From Sipunculus nudus (lineage: Eukaryota > Annelida > Sipuncula > Golfingiida > Sipunculidae), in the NCBI GenBank assembly GCA_026874595.1, contig CM049309.1, positions 39,883,079 through 39,947,078 of the forward strand: 64,000 nt of DNA. The letters run 5' to 3'. The notes beneath the pieces were generated by a model, which did no database searches, was not told the origin of the DNA, and saw only the letters and a program-made list of their open reading frames with translations. Shown piece by piece: positions 60,581 through 64,000 of this stretch; the stretch's first letter is position 1, and every line of letters begins with the position of its first letter. The translations under genes were made by a program, and so were the position numbers.

Positions 60581-61026
60581 AACTGAGATATTAAACGAAA
60601 CCGAGGTATTCATAAATTAAATTTAATAAAAGTACCGTTGAACTGCAGAATTTGAGAGCAGCTTAAGTTCTCCGATACAATTCCACACTCCATGACCTTG
60701 ATGGTTATAAGATGGTTATCATAACATTTATTACAAGAAAAGCACTTTAATATCGCGGTAACCTTTTGTGTATAACCACAGAGGCGTATCTCATAAAAAA
60801 ACCTGTGACCCATACTTTCAATATGATAAAGACAGTATCTGAAGAAAGCTAAATTACGTACTGCGCTGGGTTTGGGGATGGAGCCATAATCCGTCAAAAT
60901 TCGCCTGTTCCATATGCCAAGCCATATGGCTCTGCAGGTTGGATCATCTTAGTAACTCGGGCACATTCGGCTGTTTTAGATATCATGTTGGGTTAGCAAA
61001 CAGAAAATATTTACCATTGTATTCTT

Positions 61027-61450
61027 AAACATTAAAGAAGCATTCTCTAGCTGCATTAAATCAGCTGTAGCCATCACGTGCATGTTTTTTTAATCTTATT
61101 TAGCTAATATTACCATATTAGTCATGACAGTTCACCCTGAACGCTATTTTCATAACTTGGTGTGGCAACAGGATAAGTGACTTCGGTATAATACGTCGTA
61201 ATTTTAAAGAGCTATTTCCTCGTTTTCAAGTGCGTTTGTATGAGCCATGACGTAGCTAACCCCGAGATGCTGTTGTGTGTGTAAACAACAGATTACTTGC
61301 GCCCGACGCACGGAAATACTGCATTATTTTGCCAGTTGAGCACTTGTTCCCCAAGAGGTTTAGGCAAAGGGGTTATTTCTTAGATCTCAAGCGTTTAGTA
61401 ACATTTCGTATGTTAGTAAATCTTTCCCCAACTAGATTTATCTTCTTTAA
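61027..61450 (+). repeat. 400-bp dispersed repeat, plus-strand copy
   Basis: Partner of the inverted copy at 8838-9238. Identity is strongest over 61130-61330 and 61370-61410. Confidence 0.75.
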
Positions 61451-62933
61451 CAGATGTGACGGGCGTCAAAAAACCATCTGAACCATACACTCCTTAGTTA
61501 TTGGGCATACGTTAGATTCGTGCTATATTTCTTTTGCTTTAACCACTGTTTGCTTTTATATGGTTCGCCGGGTTTCATTACTAGGAGCTGTCACAGGATT
61601 AAGAATTACGATCAAACCAGTGGCTTAAAACCAGCGGATTAAAAACTTGGAGATGGATGCACAATGCGATCCACCAATCACATTGGTCTGATTACAATAT
61701 TCCTCCCGAGAAAGAGAGTTAAATGCAAAAGTGTACCAGTGGCGACGTCTATCGGCCTACCAGCACATAAAAAATTAACAAGCTTAAGGAGCTCCTGGGA
61801 AGATGCCATTACAGATGCCTTCAACCAGAGAGCTCGATGAGCATGTAACATCTCAAGTCAATTACATTACTTCGACCTGTACAGGTGCCTGGTTGTGAAA
61901 CCATCTCGCTAAAGCAACCAGTTTTTAAAATATCTTATTCCGATATCTGACGTATATTTAGAATATAAGCAGAATGAGTAAATGTCCCGTTTTTAACCGA
62001 CCCCCCCCCCCCCCCGATTATTTTAGCAAATTTCATTCCGATACTTCCTAAATTTATTCTGGCCTCACTTAACTTATTTTACTTTTTTTACTCTGATCAG
62101 ACTTCAGATCATGTTTTTTGTTTTATTTTCCCCCCTTAATCCAGTCTAAGTTTTAACTATCAACATAATTTATAATAATTTATCTTGCTTCTTACCTTTT
62201 ATCTCGCTTCTTTAACTTGTATATTATAGGTTATATCATCTGACGCATATAATTTATTTTACTTTATGACGGGAATTTTTTCTCGATTTCATCAACTGTA
62301 TATAAGCCGAGGTTCCAAAAACCCGGCCACGGGGCCTATATGTGCTAAACTGAAATGTCATAACGTAAAGTGCAGTTATAGATGAACTACCAGCGTACAC
62401 TGAGGGACAGTAAACTGCAGGCCTGCTCAGTTTAATGACTTTACACAATGCATTAGGCAGAAAATAAACATAAAGAGGTTTTTATGGGATAGTAAAGCTT
62501 TACCATTGTTATACATATAAAAGCGTTCCAAAGAAAAATGATAATATCTTTATCTGGCGTTGAAGTAAGAAAGACCAGTTATGCTGATGGAAAACCTAGT
62601 CGTTGAATGGCGTTTATTTTATCGGTCTGTAATGTGATAGTACAGGGACGGATACAGAATATTAGAAAGGGGGCCTTAACACCGTGGCATATAGGTAAAC
62701 ACGTTTGCCGGGAGTGCAACTGGGCTTCGGTTTACCAAAACAGGCTGCTCGCCTCTTTCATATGTAGTAATGTTTTACTTTTTGATGATGTTCTAATTGT
62801 GCTGTGGTATGCGTGGTTTCTTGCATTATGGTTATATGGTTTCTTTTAAACCGTCAAAATCCACGAAGTTCACCGAGGGTAAAGCACGTTTTATTAAAAG
62901 CGTGCATGCGTGTGTACGTGTGTTTATGTGTGT

Positions 62934-62937
<4 letters not shown>

Positions 62938-62990
<53 letters not shown>
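62938..62990. repeat. (TC)n microsatellite
   Basis: Uninterrupted TC dinucleotides. Confidence 0.95.
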
Positions 62991-62991
<1 letters not shown>

Positions 62992-63304
62992 AAATTACGG
63001 GTTCTTCGGGAATTAATAACACATGGTATGTAAGAATAAAAAAAATTATGTCTCCTTTATTCCCTCCTTGAATATGACATATATACGGTTATAAGATGAA
63101 AAAATTCTTTTAAATTCCTTCTCAGCTCCTACACTGTACCGATCTATTTTGTATAATTGTTTTCTTAAGTATATATTTTTTAGATATTTTAAGCTTTGTA
63201 AATATACAAACAAGGACAAGCAGAAACAACAACCTCATGCATGTGTTCTTATTTTTATGAAGTCGCAACTTTCGATGCGAAGCAAACTGACAACAGTTTG
63301 TACC

Positions 63305-63520
63305 TGCATAGTCAAGTATTAAAACGCTCGACGCTCTCCGCTGGCGACCAGGGTTCGATCCCCGGCGTGGCTATGAGAGTGGGTTGTAATTCTCCGTCCA
63401 AGGTCGGTGGTTTTCTCCGGTTTCTCCACCTCCAAAGATAACCAAACGCCAAGCCACAGATTGTGCCTTGCATTATCTATTATAACTTATAGTAAAATCC
63501 ATGTATAATAAATATAGCTT
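63305..63520 (+). mobile_element. tRNA-derived SINE, plus copy
   Basis: CGCTCTCCGCTGGCGACCAG, the B-box GGTTCGATCC, GAGAGTGGGTTGTA and CCAAGGTCGGTGGTTTTCTC, then a tail ATTATAACTTATAG matching that of the copy at 22490. Confidence 0.8.
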
Positions 63521-64000
63521 ATATATAATTGACAATAAAATTGTACACACCAGACGGACCCACTTAGGAAATCTCTGGGATATAGATCACAGGGAGAATG
63601 GGGTAGAAGATATAAAAGGGCCTATTTTCAACCAGGTACATAATTTACTTACCTTACTCCTTATTTAAGAAACAGGATTATTTAAAATATGCGAAATCAG
63701 TCTACATTTTACAATATATTAGCCCCACTTATGGAAGTAAAAAAAAAATTGATCTTAAGCAAAAACAGCCTCAACTGACAGCTGCTAATTAGCTGATGTC
63801 ATGTAAACACTCTACAAAATGAAACCAACCAAAACAAAGATTTCTACTCCTATGACACAGGGACACACCTAACCTTTCAGATCGTTTAAAAGAGTCCAAA
63901 ATTGTGAAACACAAACTGGAGATTTATTGTTAAATTCTTAATTGCCATATCAGGCTATCAAATACATATACAGATTTCTAAGAACTTTATACAAAATTAT

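Larger units (their letters stand above)
59320..64000. other. 3' flank, no supported gene
   Basis: AT-rich with repeats listed separately. A 95-codon minus frame at 60610-60897 (with a CFSCNKCYDN motif) begins in LTDYGS-like repeat sequence and lacks support. Confidence 0.5.

Noticed and set aside
60610-60897. 95-codon minus frame with CFSCNKC
   Set aside because: It starts in a sequence resembling a common dispersed repeat (TTGACGGATTATGG) and has no splice or poly(A) support. The two-cysteine motif alone is not a zinc finger.

Overview
The window is nuclear DNA from an animal. It is AT-rich, has spliced genes with GT/AG introns, and carries many (TA)n, (GA)n and (TC)n microsatellites, tRNA-derived SINEs and small DNA transposons. 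The mix of repeats and short exons in very long introns suits a lophotrochozoan, most likely a marine mollusc. This is an inference; nothing here fixes the species. Most open reading frames above 60 codons are chance or repeat-derived.

Gene 1 (1-11726, plus strand) is the 3' part of a secreted-type protein. A proline/glutamate/threonine-rich linker exon is followed by one von Willebrand factor A (VWA) domain split over two exons, all joined in phase 1. Two weaker downstream exons in the same phase, ending 95 bases before an AATAAA, may finish the gene.

Gene 2 (about 42280-59300, plus strand) is a complete four-exon member of the NDUFA4/NMES1 (B12D) family of small mitochondrial membrane proteins, with untranslated 5' exons, a CCAAT/CRE promoter patch, a 14-kb first intron and a 3' UTR with a poly(A) signal. 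The first intron holds a nest of elements: a 5.7-kb inverted-repeat element (45709-51420) containing a 1.5-kb TTAA element (47601-49099), an antisense terminal exon with its own poly(A) signal (50151-50252), and an E2F/YY1-rich promoter-like patch (51097-51235).

Between the two genes, 17690-18430 carries two tail-to-tail candidate terminal exons. A decayed copy of the whole block lies 8 kb away at 25710-26440. The rest of 12-42 kb is repeats: inverted and single SINE copies, poly-G/poly-C elements, a CG-motif patch, a tandem repeat with nuclear-receptor half-sites, an eight-unit array embedding GA tracts (34845-36160) and a 20-bp minisatellite (38575-38905). The last 4.7 kb holds a 114-bp tandem duplication, a GATA motif array, a copy of a 400-bp repeat whose inverted partner sits at 8838-9238, and a further SINE.

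Functions are family-level calls made from hand translation. No similarity search or expression data were available.
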